Positions 1 through 11,466 of a stretch of 64,000 nt of DNA are shown here, in pieces. The notes beneath the pieces were generated by a model that saw only the letters and a list, made by a program, of their open reading frames with translations, had not been told where the DNA came from and did no database searches. The translations under genes were made by a program, and so were the position numbers. How positions within the stretch are numbered: the stretch's first letter is position 1; the number at the start of each line of letters is the position of its first letter. Origin of the DNA: Collybia mongolica (taxonomy: Eukaryota > Basidiomycota > Agaricomycetes > Agaricales > Clitocybaceae); assembly GCA_013420905.1 (NCBI GenBank), contig JAAXNY010000001.1, forward strand, positions 4,774,001 through 4,838,000, given 5' to 3'.

Positions 1-2104
1 CTGTGTTCAGCGCGTGCTGAGGGAGCAAGTCATCGAGCGCCGCAGACGCTAAATTTCCGGCCAACTTGGCTGCCTCGACTGCTCCCGACATGACTTTCTT
101 GACGATATCATTCGACGCAAGCTTGGCGAAGAAATTCATGAGGCCGTGCTGAACGACGGGGTGTTCGAGTGAGAGGTTATTTGGGTCAAGTACAGCGTGG
201 GCAACTTGAGATGAGCCGGATGCTGGGAAGTGGGGGGCGAGAAGGATTTTAGGTGCTATACCTAGTAGCAATGAGAGGATGCCATTTTGCACGTTCTCCG
301 CATGGGCCGTGACCTGAATCGCGTTCTGGGGTCCTCCATATGGAAGATTAGAGGTTGGATTGCTGCTTACAGCGCCCAGATGTTGTGTATTATTATGGGC
401 GGCCAGACCACTGATTTCTTTGATGGAATCCTGGAAGATCCTGTGTCCGAGAACCTTCCTCACGAGGACCGAAAGACCGTCTGTCAACAGACCATTCTGT
501 ATGTCCGATGTCTCTAAGGAAGATGAGGATTCGGAGGAATCAAAAGCATGCTGGGGGAGCAGGTTGCCAAACATATCAGACACCACACCTCCCGCGACTT
601 TGACTGCCCCTGCCATGACTTTTTTGACAATGTCGTTCGACGCAAGCTGCGTGAAGAAGTTTCGCAGACCAAACTGGACGACAGGGTCCTCGAGCCGAAG
701 ATTGTTCGGGTCCAATATAGCGTGGGCGACGTTGGATGACCCCGGTGCGGGGATATTAGGAGCAAGGAGGACCATAGGTGCAATCTTCAGTAAGATCCCC
801 AAGATCCCATTCTGCACCATCTCGGCATGTACAGGAGTGTTAGGGGCGTACTGGACCCCTTGTGTTTGGTTGGTCCCTGCCTTCGTGACTGCGGTCTTGG
901 GGCTCACAAAGCTCAACTGGTTGATAATATCCTGGATGAATTTATCGTCGCTAAGTGGTGGCTGCGAGGGCTTGAAAGACGTGTTGAACCCTTTCTGGAC
1001 GTTAGGGGCGTTTTGAACCACCGCCCTTGGCTCATGCGGTTTACTATCAAGCGCACGACGTTCAAGCATGTCGCGTGTAAAGATCGCGCGCTTCTCATCT
1101 ACGTCCGTCGTTCTGTTATAAGCCTCGATTGCTTCTGGATGGGCACCAGCAGCAACGAGTGCAAACGCAGGCGTCCACTGTGGAGCACATTGGTGGGGTT
1201 TAGGTCGCGGATAATTGATTACAACGAAAGCTAAATAATGATTCTGTCAGTTGGGACAGTCAAACAAAGACTGCGAAAGTTACCTTTGTCAAGCATCGAC
1301 AGTTCAGTAGCCTCGTGAATGTCTATCCCGCCCTCATTCATAGCTCCGGGCATGAAGTACCTGTATTATAACATGTCAGTATTCACGCTTACACGAGACG
1401 TATCAAAATTTCTCACATCATGATCGAGGTGGGGTCGAACTGACTATAGTTCGACACCGATTCCTTGGAGTAGGCATCAAGCACTTGCGTCCGGACAGTA
1501 GCCTCGTCCCAGCCTTGCGTCTCGGTGTAATACTGGATGACCTCCTTCTCCTTGAGACGAATGACACCGCTGCGTGCGGGATTCTCGTGCTCGTGCATCA
1601 GGCCCAGAACGTGACCAAACTCGTGCAAGATGACCCCGCGCTCTTTCTTGGTAGTGGTTTCAGTATCGGTGATCCAACCGAAGTTGATTGTTGGAGCAGG
1701 ACCATCGCATGTTTTAGCAGTGTTTCCAACGTAGCCCCAAGACCCTTTGCTTGAGTCGAAGGCAATACGAAGAGTCGCTTGGGCATTGTCGTCGGTCGAT
1801 TGTTTGAAAGTGATGTTGGCGTACCAGGACCATTCCGGGATAGTCTCTATTATCTTTTTGCGCTGGAACTCAGTGCCACCAAAGAAGGAGTAGTCCAAGA
1901 CCTAACATAATCATTAGTAGAAGAACTGAAGACTGGTGATCTGCGCACTTTGCCATTTTCCCAGAGTGCACTGCTCGAAACGACGACGGCGTGCGAAACA
2001 CCCTTTGGACTGTGGGCAGGGAGTCCCTTGTGTGTCTTGTTGGCATCACGTTTAGATACTGAGGATCCACAGAGACCCTTGACTTGGGAATATGTAATAG
2101 GCAT
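1..2104 (-). CDS. Astacin-like zinc metalloprotease, copy 1 (3' end outside the window)
   Basis: Spliced as complement(join(<1..1230,1284..1360,1417..1901,1949..2104)); all introns are GT-AG of 47-56 bp and the joins keep frame. Exon 2 encodes HEFGHVLGLMHEH, the HExxHxxGxxHE zinc site of metzincins (M12A/astacin type). The exon 2/3 junction encodes a Met-turn-like MMYFMPG. Exon 4 is a long C-terminal region with two copies of a roughly 140-residue module, each containing LEHPVVQ and KKVMAGAVKVAGGVVSD or close variants. There is no evident signal peptide, so export may be unconventional or the protein may stay inside. It is the head-to-head paralogue of the gene at 6070-8541. The in-frame part is open to the window edge, so the stop is not seen. 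Family assignment is firm for the catalytic domain; the C-terminal module is not one I recognise. Confidence 0.85.
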
Positions 2105-2197
2105 GAGAACGATTTGAGAACGACTGGAAGATCGAGGAGCAGGTGGAAGAGCTGAGAACGGTTGAAACGTTGAAGATTGAAGGTAAATTCCACTTGG

Positions 2198-2205
2198 CAT
2201 TTATA
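2198..2205 (-). promoter_or_regulatory. TATA box of metalloprotease copy 1
   Basis: TATAAATG on the minus strand lies about 94 bp upstream of the start codon at 2104. The same element, with the neighbouring CCAAGTGGAAT, is conserved at the matching place before copy 2 (5963-5970). That makes it a likely core promoter. Confidence 0.6.
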
Positions 2206-5200
2206 GGTAAGTCTTACTACGGGTCCACGCCGGCGCTGGCAGAACGTAGACCGACGAGGCGCAGATGTAAAACAATGAAGCTTAGTGACTCTGTAGATGG
2301 TGCCTCAGGCTTGACTTGTAGTGAGCGCGTTATCATCGTTAGCGGACTGGGGATGTACGCGACAGAAACAGCATATTGTCGGAATTTCTGCCACTCCGAC
2401 GATACAGTTTTCGTTCCTGCTCTCGTAATCTCACATCTCATGTCCATTTGTCTCGAGGAACCGTTCGGCGTCAGACTCAAATGTAAGCAAATTTTTTTCC
2501 TGACCTGATCTCACGATCACACCTAGGTCCACCATTCAAGCCATCTACTGTTCATCGAGGGAACGGGTTTCAAAAAGGGCCCCTGAACCCCGCGCGATGA
2601 GCCTAGGTCTAAATGACACGTACGTTTACCAGTACGTGGTTAAACTTATCGGCTCCAGGAAACGTCTAGTGGGAAATTTGGAGCATCGTTGCGAACGTAG
2701 CGAAAGGAGTAAGATCAAGTGTTCACTTCGGGTTGTTCTGAACAAGAGTGGTTGTGGCTGTGCAGACCACCTGTTTATGTAAGACAATCAAGGAACTTAT
2801 TCCCACGAGTTTGACGGTTTTTTGCGATAACGATAACAAACTCCTTTAGTTGGTTAAGTTCTGTTCCTCACTCCCAAGATATCGGACTGAAATAACTCGC
2901 AAAGGTTGCGCTAGTATGACTGCGCAGCCTTGTTCTTGATATCAGGTCTCCTTGTCTGAACTCTGGAAATTTGAATTCAAAACCTCTCCGTTCTCTAGAA
3001 ATCCGAGGGCACAGGCACACCACCTCAAAATATCCTTGTTCCGAAACCTAGAATCTTCATATTGCCGAGCACCTCCAAACCTTATGTGAGATAGATCGAG
3101 TGTCATACAAACCTCAAACCAGAATATTGATGTCACCCAAGCGCAGGGGCTCAAGTAACAGAACACTACACAACGCAGAACCTCCTTTCAGGCTTACTTA
3201 TCCCACTCCTGTCCTGGTCTACGGTCTATATCGTCCTCCGACTATTCTTGTAATTGGAGTACCTTGCAAAGGCAACATCACCGTCGTCTGTTGTCCCCGG
3301 CGTCACACTCGCTTAGCGTATAACTTTACTCGAAAAGCAATCACGCTGTACTCACCGCCAGATAGCAAGTACAAACACTCAATTATCCTACTCCTGTGCT
3401 ATTGACACGAAATGATCCTTCGCAGTTCACATATGAAACACATTCTTTTGGCTTGAGGCCTGTTCCTATTCGACAATTCCCGCAGTGTCCTACCCACGGT
3501 TCACTACGACCCCTACTTTCTCTTGTTCCCGGTGTTGAGACTTCGTACCTTTACGAATTTACTTTTGAAATGTTCCTGGTACACCCGCCTTCAATCCGCG
3601 ACCAGGCACCACTAGAATGGACCGCCTTCCGACTTAGTTGTTTTTTTTTTCACCCGACAATTTGGAAGTAGCTGGGTGGCGAGTAACTACGTCCTCTCAT
3701 AACTAACTCAAATTAATCCCCCTCAATATAATTTCCAAAGAACGACAATATCAACGAACGACAGTATTCTTCAAGTCTACCGTGGTATTTGCCACAGCGG
3801 TAGCCTCCACCCACGGTAGAGGTTAGTCCTTCCCAGCGCCAGATATTTTCATCGCGACGATAGACTCGATTTCCCCAAGCCATGGATGTATCGTTCACGG
3901 GAAAAGGTACTTCCACATAAGTACGCGGGCTCCGTATGATTCATATTGCTCGGCGGTAAAAGGGCGTCCTGTGTCTGGGGGTTGCGAAGCATTGACTGAT
4001 GACTCGGAAACTGTAGTACCCGTCGTGTATGTATGGTGCGTGCATTCGGTTTGAGTGTCGGTTGTTGTCCCGACAGCGTCGGCCAGTGACTTCGTTGCTT
4101 TAACTCTGGCCCTCGCAAGGTGGGGAGTCTGCCTTTACAAACTCTGGTGCCGTCAAACAACACAAGTCAGCACGCGCGAGTCTGCTTGCAGGTCGAACTC
4201 GAGTATTGGCAGTCACGGCCAAGTCTTTCATTGAGGCCCGCGTGCCTAAACTGGGGATGCCAACGTCTATCACGGTAGGGGGCACCTATATGGCAAGCGT
4301 TTCAGTGTACTTAGAATAATCTTGTCGCTCATTGAAAAGCGTACTGGGGGGGGGGGGGGGGCTAAATTGAATGGGCTACCATGGGATGGCTAGTGATTAC
4401 TCGCCATCCCGCTGCTCCCAGACAATGCGTGGGTGGCGGAGTAATTGGGTGGGTGAGATTACCGGATCGGTTAACAGCCTGTTCCATGGTGCCTGCGCAC
4501 GGTTTGACGGGGGGTTTAGCAGGGGACATTTCGAGCTGGAATTTGCAAGATTTGAAATGTCCGTCTCACCACCAGGAACAAGGGAAGGCAGGGATGATAG
4601 CAAACCGCAAATAGGATATTTTTAACTGCAGGAACTGTTGACAGGACCCGGGCTCAAGCCAATTTTTTAAATATTGAACCCGAACCTACGAAGGTCGATG
4701 TCAGGTCACCAATCTAGTAAGAGAATGGCTCGGCGCCCTGTGCTTATGTGTAACGGTCAGCGCAGTTGCCTTTCGAGCATGAAAGTGAACAGGTTAAGCG
4801 AGCATGGCACCGGGGAAAACGGACTTAGTGATGTCCCCTTGCTAGGTACTCCGATCACAAAAATGGTCGGAGGATAATAGAGACCGTGGTATGAACAGAG
4901 GTAGGTTAGGCGTGAGCGCTGGTTTCTGCATCGCACAGTGCCCTGCTTATTGAACCTCTGCACTTGAGTGACATCCTAGTCCCTGGTCCAGATCCTACAC
5001 GACACAGGCCTGGAGGTGTTAGGCGACAAGATCTTGTCCAAAAGTTGGCCGCCCGGACCAAGCAAGATGTGGAATAGCGTGCCTGTGCCCGCAGCCCGAA
5101 GGAGGGCGAAGCGGGAGACCTAAATTGAGGTCGAGGAGACTTAACATCACCAGGAATAAGGGAAGACCGCAACATGAACACATCCCTGGTGGGTGGTTTC

Positions 5201-5962
5201 GGACTGAAAATTGGGTGAGGAACCAGATTCATGTAAAAGAATATGTTGTTGCAAACCGTGAACTTGTGAGATCGCATTGAACAAGTTGAACTGAACATGC
5301 CGTCAATTTATTACGTAAGCTAGAAATTCTACCGGCAGTGTACAGCCACCACCATCCTCGAACGGTTACGCCAAATTCGACTGCAATTTCAATACTCAGT
5401 ACTCCTTCCGCCGGCGCAGAATCAAGTTCAAATTTCACTTATAAGACATTTTCTGAAGCATGATTTAACAAAAAAACTCGAACCAAACCATGTACTACTA
5501 CTAGCAGTCAAAGTTTTTGACCCTGCGTGTCAATGGAATCTGGGCCCCTCACACAAGGTTCAGAGGTCCTTTTTGAGGCCGTTTTCTCGATGGACAGGCG
5601 TGGATAGCTTGAATGGTGGACCTAGGTGCGATCAGGAGATCAGGTCAGATAAAACACGTATTTACACTTGAGCCAGACACTGAAGGGTTACTCGAGACAA
5701 CATGGGCATGTCAATGAGATATGAAGCGGACGTCACGAGAGTAGAAACGAGAGCCCATATTCGGAGTGACAGAAGCCCCGACAATTTGTGGTTTCCGTCG
5801 CGTACCTCTTCAGGTCGCCAATAAGGGCAAGGCGCTCACCAGAAGTCAAGTCTAAGGCACCGACACAATTTCCCGAAGGCAATTACCAAAGATCATTGTT
5901 TACATCTGTACCCTCAAATTTGATCTGTGATGTGCCGGTGTGGACCTACAGTGAGGTCTGCC
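2206..5962. other. Gene-free spacer between the two metalloproteases
   Basis: No ORF here resembles a protein. The stretch consists of the promoter regions and inner arms of the inverted duplication. A run of 16 G residues sits at about 4346-4361. Conserved promoter-proximal blocks (around 2230-2370 and 5790-5930) are the best-preserved part outside the coding exons. Confidence 0.6.
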
Positions 5963-5970
5963 TATAAATA
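5963..5970 (+). promoter_or_regulatory. TATA box of metalloprotease copy 2
   Basis: TATAAATA lies 100 bp upstream of the start codon at 6070, mirrored by the TATA box of copy 1. The surrounding bases are shared between both copies. Confidence 0.6.
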
Positions 5971-6069
5971 CCAAGTGGAATGCTACCTTCACTTCAACCC
6001 CCAGCATTCTAATCGTTCTCAGCTCTCTCACTCGTTCTCAAACTATCAAATCTTTCTCAAGTTACTCTC

Positions 6070-8541
6070 ATGGCCGCCTCTGCCCCTCAACCCCTGCGCC
6101 TTTGTGGAATCACAGTACCTAACAATGATGTTCACAAGAACAAGGAGCTTGCGCTTTCCGCAGCCTCTCAGAACCCGAACTTCGTCGAGAAGGCTGTTCT
6201 CGTTTCGCAAAATGCACTTTGGGAAAATGGCAAAGTAAGCAAACTGTGGAAACTCTGTTCTTCGACTAATGATGAGTATTATTTTAGATCTTGGACTATT
6301 CCTTCTTTGGAGGCACTCAAATGCAACGTGCAAAAGTTGAGGATGTCATCCAGGAATGGACTTGGTACGCCAACATCACCTTCCGTCGATCGACCGACAA
6401 CAATGCCCAGGCGACTCTTCGCATTGCTTTCGACCCAACCAAGGGTTCCTGGAGCTACGTCGGAAACACCGCTAAATCATGCGTTGGCCCCGCTCCGACG
6501 ATCAACTTGGGTTGGATCAGCGACACTGACACTCTCACCAAGAAAGAACGCGGCGTCATCTTGCACGAGTTCGGCCACGTTCTGGGTCTGATGCACGAGC
6601 ACGAGAGTCCCGCCCGCAGCGGTGTCCTCCGCCTCAAGGAGAAGGAGATCATCCAGTATTACACCGAGACGCAGGGCTGGGACGAGGCCACTGTTCGCAA
6701 GCAAGTGCTTGATGTTTACTCAATGGAGTCCGTCTCGAACTATAGTCAGTTCGACCCCACCTCGATCATGATGTAAGCCTGCTTTGGTCAAGTTCAAGAA
6801 TGCCCGAATACTGACATGTTATACTTACAGGTATTTCATGCCTGGATCTATGAACGAGGGCGGGGTGGACATTCACGAGGTCACCGAACTCTCGATGCTT
6901 GACAAAGGTAGCCCGCGCAGTTTTCGCTATGACTATCTCTATTGACCGAAACTTTATCCAGCTTTCATTGTGGCTAATTACCCCCGATCTACGCCCCACC
7001 CACGCGCTCAACAGTGGACCCCTGGATTCGCGCTTGTTGCTGCTGGTGCCCGCGCGGACACAATCACGGCTTACGATAGAACGACGGACGTAGATGAGAA
7101 GCGCTCGATCTTTACACGAGACATGATTGATCGTCGCTTGCTCGATAATAAGCCACATGGGCAGACAGCAGTTCAACGTGCTCCCAACGTCCAGACGGGG
7201 TTCAATACTTCTTTCAAGCCTTCACCGTCCAGCGACGATAAGTTCATCCAGGACATCCTTAACCAGTTGAACTTCGGAGGTCCTAAGGCCGCTTTCAAGA
7301 AACCTGATGGGGTTCAACATGCCGTTCAGGCCGCCCACGCCGAGATGGTGCAGAACGGGATCCTCGGGATGCTCTTGCAAATTGCGCCCATGGTCCTCCT
7401 TGCTCCCAACATTCCAGCTCTCGGATCGTCCCAAGTTGCCCATGCTGTACTCGATCCAAACAACCTCTCGCTCGAGCACCCCGTCGTTCAGCACGGACTC
7501 TTGAACTTCTTCTCAAAACTTGCGTCAAATGAGACTGTCAAGAAAGTCATGGCAGGAGCAGTCAAGGTGGCAGGCGGCGTGGTGTCTGATTTCGTTGGTA
7601 ACATCTTCCCCCAGAATGCGTTGGACACATCTGCCCTAGACCCGCAGAATGGCCTTTTGACAGACGGGTTTGCGATGCTGGTCAGGAAGGTCGTCGCCCA
7701 CCCGATCTTCCAGGATGCTGTCAAGGATATCGCTGGCGTAACGAATCATAGCGGTGTACAGCACCTGGCATACAATAATCTCGCGTACACCGAACCACAG
7801 AACGCTGTTCAATTCGCGGTCCATTCAGAGAAAGTGCAAAATGGCATTCTCTCATTATTACTCGGTATCGCACCCAAAGTCCTTCTCGCCCCCAACATCC
7901 CAGCATCCGGCCCATCTGAAGTTTCCCACGCTGTGCTTGACCCGCACAACCTCTCGCTCGAGCACCCCGTCGTTCAGCATGGTCTCATGAACTTCTTTAC
8001 GACGCTTGCATCGAACGACATTGTCAAGAAAGTCATGGCAGGAGCAGTCAAGGTGGCTGGAGGTGTGGTGTCCGATTTGGTTGGCAATCTGATCCCCCAG
8101 ACCCAGAATGCGTTCAATACCCAGAATGTATTCAGTACCCAAAACGCCAACTACACCCAGAATGCGTTCAGTACCCAAAATGCCAACTACAACTATAATG
8201 CCAACACCCAGAATGCTTTCAATACCCAAAATGCTAACAACGACCAAGATGCCTTCAATACAACCATATTTGAACCACAGAATGGCATAATTGGAGATGG
8301 GCTCGCTGCGCTGGTGAAGAAAATCGTTGAGCACAAGCTCTTCAAGGACACCCTTGACTTGGCCAGAAGCGTAGGAATCCAGAATGCGGCTTACCAGGGG
8401 TATCAGGCTTCGGACCCTACTGAATTGGCCTTCAAACAGCGCATGAATAAGACTTTGACCGAAATTTGGCGCCGAGGTGGACCCACGGCTGGCGAACATA
8501 TCCTTCGCCACATGGAACGTGTCTTGGAGAACCCAGTCTAA
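6070..8541 (+). CDS. Astacin-like zinc metalloprotease, copy 2 (complete, 768 aa)
   Basis: Spliced as join(6070..6234,6288..6772,6831..6907,6962..8541), 2307 nt. It is predicted to be a zinc-dependent endopeptidase. The zinc-binding HEFGHVLGLMHEH starts near residue 148, with His148, His152 and His158 as ligands and Glu149 as general base. SIMMYFMPG around residues 214-222 fits the Met-turn. Upstream TLRIAF and GSWSYVGNT are typical of the catalytic core. From about residue 330 two tandem modules of about 140 residues follow (LEHPVVQHGLLNFF and LEHPVVQHGLMNFF as anchors), then an Asn/Gln/Thr-rich repeat (8101-8240) and a helical tail. No signal peptide or transmembrane helix is visible. Catalytic domains of this class are about 200 residues, so most of the protein is the unrecognised C-terminal region. 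The ATG at 6070 aligns with the start of copy 1. Confidence 0.88.
8101..8240 (+). repeat. Coding minisatellite (AxTQN-type repeats) in metalloprotease copy 2
   Basis: Tandem copies of a unit close to ACCCAGAATGCGTTCAAT give repeated NTQNAF/STQNAN residues between the second C-terminal module and the tail. Repeat number is likely variable between strains. No equivalent tract was found after the first module. Confidence 0.75.
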
Positions 8542-9238
8542 CTCCTGGCTTGCTTCTATCCACAATACTAAATGGTCTTGGCCATACTTTTCTTCACTTT
8601 CATTGATCCAGTTCGAAATTGTCCCTCCTTAGTAAATTTTTACATTCGCTTATCTGTTCTGATTTCTGTTATAGTCCCTCCTGAGTCCTTACAGATCCTT
8701 GTGCTGCTCACCTGTTGTAATATCTTGCATTAGTGCTATTAGTAGCTCCTTATTAGGCTACTGTGTTAGTATCTTTTGTAATTGTCGCTCTTTATCAGAT
8801 AATCTCGTTTTCCCTTCTATTGTATCCCTTTCCAAGGGCAAAGTTGAGGTACCGATTAGGTTCAATCTACCTTCTTCGGTTTTAGATGCAAGTTACAGTC
8901 AAGGTACAATTCCCACGCGACTTTCCGATGCTCTTGCTACGGTTTGAAATTGAAGAACTTCTTCAGTACGTACGTGAGCAACGAAGTAGAAGGAAACCCA
9001 GGAAAGTGAGGATATTCCTTCGCAACATGGCGTTTACGAGGTGTAGTGGTGTCGTGATGCAGACAGCAGAGATTCAATAACGTTACTATTGGAGTTGCGA
9101 GCTCGGGCGGCGTGTCCAAAAGGAGATAAAAAGCATTTGCGGTCTTGATCGCCTTCGTTGGGCTTTTTTAATTTTACGTTGGCGTCAAATGAAAATCAAC
9201 CCTATGGTTAGCGCCGCGTTCTCTACTCCCACTCTGCC
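8542..9238. other. Intergenic, no gene seen
   Basis: This is the 3' flank of the metalloprotease and the 5' flank of the acyltransferase. It is T-rich after 8570. No protein-like ORF, RNA gene or repeat was recognised. Confidence 0.5.
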
Positions 9239-10538
9239 ATGGCGTCCACAGGCGAAAGGAGGGATTTTTCGCCTGCCTTAATGTCCTGTATAACCCCTCT
9301 ACTCGTCGCCTCATTGGTAGTGAAGCCCACACCCTATCGCGCGCTGTTTGCCATTCCTGTGCTCGGGATTGCCTACTATCTTCTTTATTACACGACCACA
9401 GGAGATGCAGTGACGGACCTGGCTATAGGAGACCCTATAACAGCATTAGCTGCGACAGCGATCGACTTTATTATCCTCAGTGAGCCGCAGACCCAGCTTT
9501 TCAAACGTGGCCAGCAAATCCCCTCGGCGTCGTTTTCAAGTTTTTGGGAGAAAATCAAGTGGGCGCTTGATTTGCTTTCAAGCCACCGGGGCATTGGATG
9601 GACCCATGAAGTAACGGATAGGCTCCCCCCAGCACCATTTAGCAACGAGAAGCCGTGCCGTTGGAAATTCATTGGGTACCAGTTGCTCACCGTTGCGAGT
9701 TGCTTCCTAATGTGGGACGTCTGCGCCATCTACACCCGAGGAAATCCTGTTTTTACAATAGCAGGCCCTCCATTATCTAGCGAGCCGCTGTTGTGGAGGT
9801 GCATTAACATGTGGGCATGGGCAATACCTGCAGCAGCCGCTATAACCATTAGTCACTCCCTGGCTTCTATCGCGTTTGTCAGCCTAGGACTTTGGTCCGA
9901 TCTCTCTCAGTGGAGGCCCTTCTTTGGCAGTTTGAAGGACGCGTACACCGTCAGAAGGCTTTGGAGGTGAATCGAATCCAAATTCATTATTTTTGTGCTG
10001 GTCTGATTTTTCTTTCTTTTTGACTAGCCGAACGTGGCACCAGTCTATGCGTCGAGTGAGTCGATTTTTTGGGCGCCATTCCCATTGGAGTGTGCTAAAA
10101 TTTTTGATATAGGTCGTGACAGCTCCGGGCAACAAGTTAATCTCGCTTCTCGCGATACCTAGAGGGTCCACAGCCTCCGCTCTCATCCTACTATACACGT
10201 CCTTCTTTGTATCAGCCTGGATTCACCATCCGGGGGACTACATGATGCTCGGTCGGTACGGTGGTGCCCTCGAATTCTTTCTCGCCCAGCCCTTCATCAT
10301 CACAGCCGAAACCCTAGTCATCGCTTTCGGAAAGCGACTCGGTTTACGAGAGGGAAAAATCTGGCGACTTCTGGGGTATCTCTGGGTGCAAATTTGGTTT
10401 GCGTATCTCGTGCCAGTTTGGGTCCAGCCTCAGATCGACGTTGGCCTGATGGAGAATGGGATGGGGTTCAGCGTGATACAGGGCGTTTGGGAGGGGAATT
10501 GGACGCCAGGCAATCAAAATGCAACAGCTTTGAGTTAG
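9239..10538 (+). CDS. Wax-synthase-like membrane-bound O-acyltransferase (393 aa)
   Basis: Spliced as join(9239..9966,10028..10055,10113..10538). The 28-nt middle exon restores the sequence RLWSRTWHQSMRR, which carries the MBOAT/wax-synthase signature with the likely catalytic histidine at about residue 247. Several hydrophobic segments lie before and after it (for example around residues 15-60, 150-230 and 265-345), as expected for a multi-pass ER protein. Fungal members of this family transfer acyl or acetyl groups from acyl-CoA to alcohols, including terpenoid or sterol alcohols. The substrate cannot be told from sequence. A P450 lies about 9 kb away, but GWT1 and an F-box gene separate them, so a metabolic cluster is not supported. 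Confidence 0.85.
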
Positions 10539-10771
10539 ACTCGCAACTTCTTTATAAGATGTATGACTCCATGGTCTCCAACATTCTATCATAATTCGAC
10601 AACCCCACACATACTTACACAACCGTAATTTAGGCTTCGACTGTAGACGAGGGGCAAAACAAACAGTCTACTCAATTACATTCAACAGAGCCAAGTTTGA
10701 AACAGTATAAAGCCAGCCATGAAATGGTAGAGACAAGAAGTTGAGCGATACCAGAGGTAGATCGACGTTGT

Positions 10772-11466
10772 TCAAGAATTGTACAACGCGGATTCAAATC
10801 GCCACTTCTGAGAGGCATCTTGCCCATTATATTCGACTATTTTGACCTAAGAATGGCCATTAGTCAAGGTGTAGGGCATCCTAGCTTATACTCACAAATC
10901 CATAGGTGATGGGCGGTTGGGCGGCCCACGCCTTAGGGCCTGCTTTGATCTGTAAGTGGGGAGACAGACAATCAATATGAACACGCTCAATAGTAGTAGG
11001 AAGTTACATACTGAATAGCTGCCATCACCAAGGTCATTGATGATGAATGCGCCACGAGCATCGGAGTAGAGCGTGATCAAATTGTCGTCCTGCTCCGAAA
11101 TGAGGTTACAGCTGGAGGCATAGTCGGGAAGGATCATACATTCACAGATACAAACGCCTGGTGGGCGAGGTTCTGGAGGGTGTAGACGCCGGGAGCACGG
11201 TAAACCTCTCTCACGAGCCACTGCAATGATAGTATGACTGAGGCTTAGTCTATAAAGCCAGGGTGTGAACCACTCGCCAGCTCGTTAAGGTCTTTCGGTT
11301 CCCCACCTGTGGAATTTGTGACGTAGCACGTCAAGCCATAGACAGCTGAACGGAATATGGTGTTGCCTTTATCATTGGTGATATGATAAACACCGTTCCC
11401 GAGATACGCGGCGGCGACGGCCGAGACGACCATGAAGAGAGTCAACCCGCGCAGTATGGATAGCAT
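10772..11466 (-). CDS. Small secreted beta-trefoil-type protein A (158 aa)
   Basis: Spliced as complement(join(10772..10846,10896..10949,11012..11089,11140..11220,11278..11466)). Residues 1-20 form a signal peptide (hydrophobic, ending VSAVAAA). The mature part has repeated short beta-strand units (GVYHITN, GVYTLQN, FIINDLG) and ends in QKWRFESA, a pattern of fungal beta-trefoil proteins such as ricin-B-like lectins and I66 serine-protease inhibitors. Each exon matches the corresponding exon of the gene at 14103-14833 in length and phase. Fitting that alignment needs a GC-AG first intron (donor GCGAGT at 11277). It could be a protease inhibitor or a lectin; sequence alone does not decide. Confidence 0.75.

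Larger units (their letters stand above)
1..8541. repeat. Large imperfect inverted duplication centred near 4.05 kb
   Basis: The left part of the window read on the minus strand matches the right part read on the plus strand, point by point. Paired landmarks are the start codons (2104 and 6070), TATA boxes (about 2200 and 5966), a block near 2510-2600 and 5540-5650, a block near 2860-2890 and 5195-5225, a block at 3200-3300 and 4810-4905, a block at 3500-3630 and 4480-4620, and 3670-3697 and 4385-4410. The coordinate sums of the pairs stay between about 8085 and 8175, so this is one duplication with small indels, not several repeats. The arms are diverged and riddled with substitutions. About 300-450 bp at the centre shows little pairing. 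The left arm leaves the window at position 1, so its full length is unknown. Confidence 0.85.
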
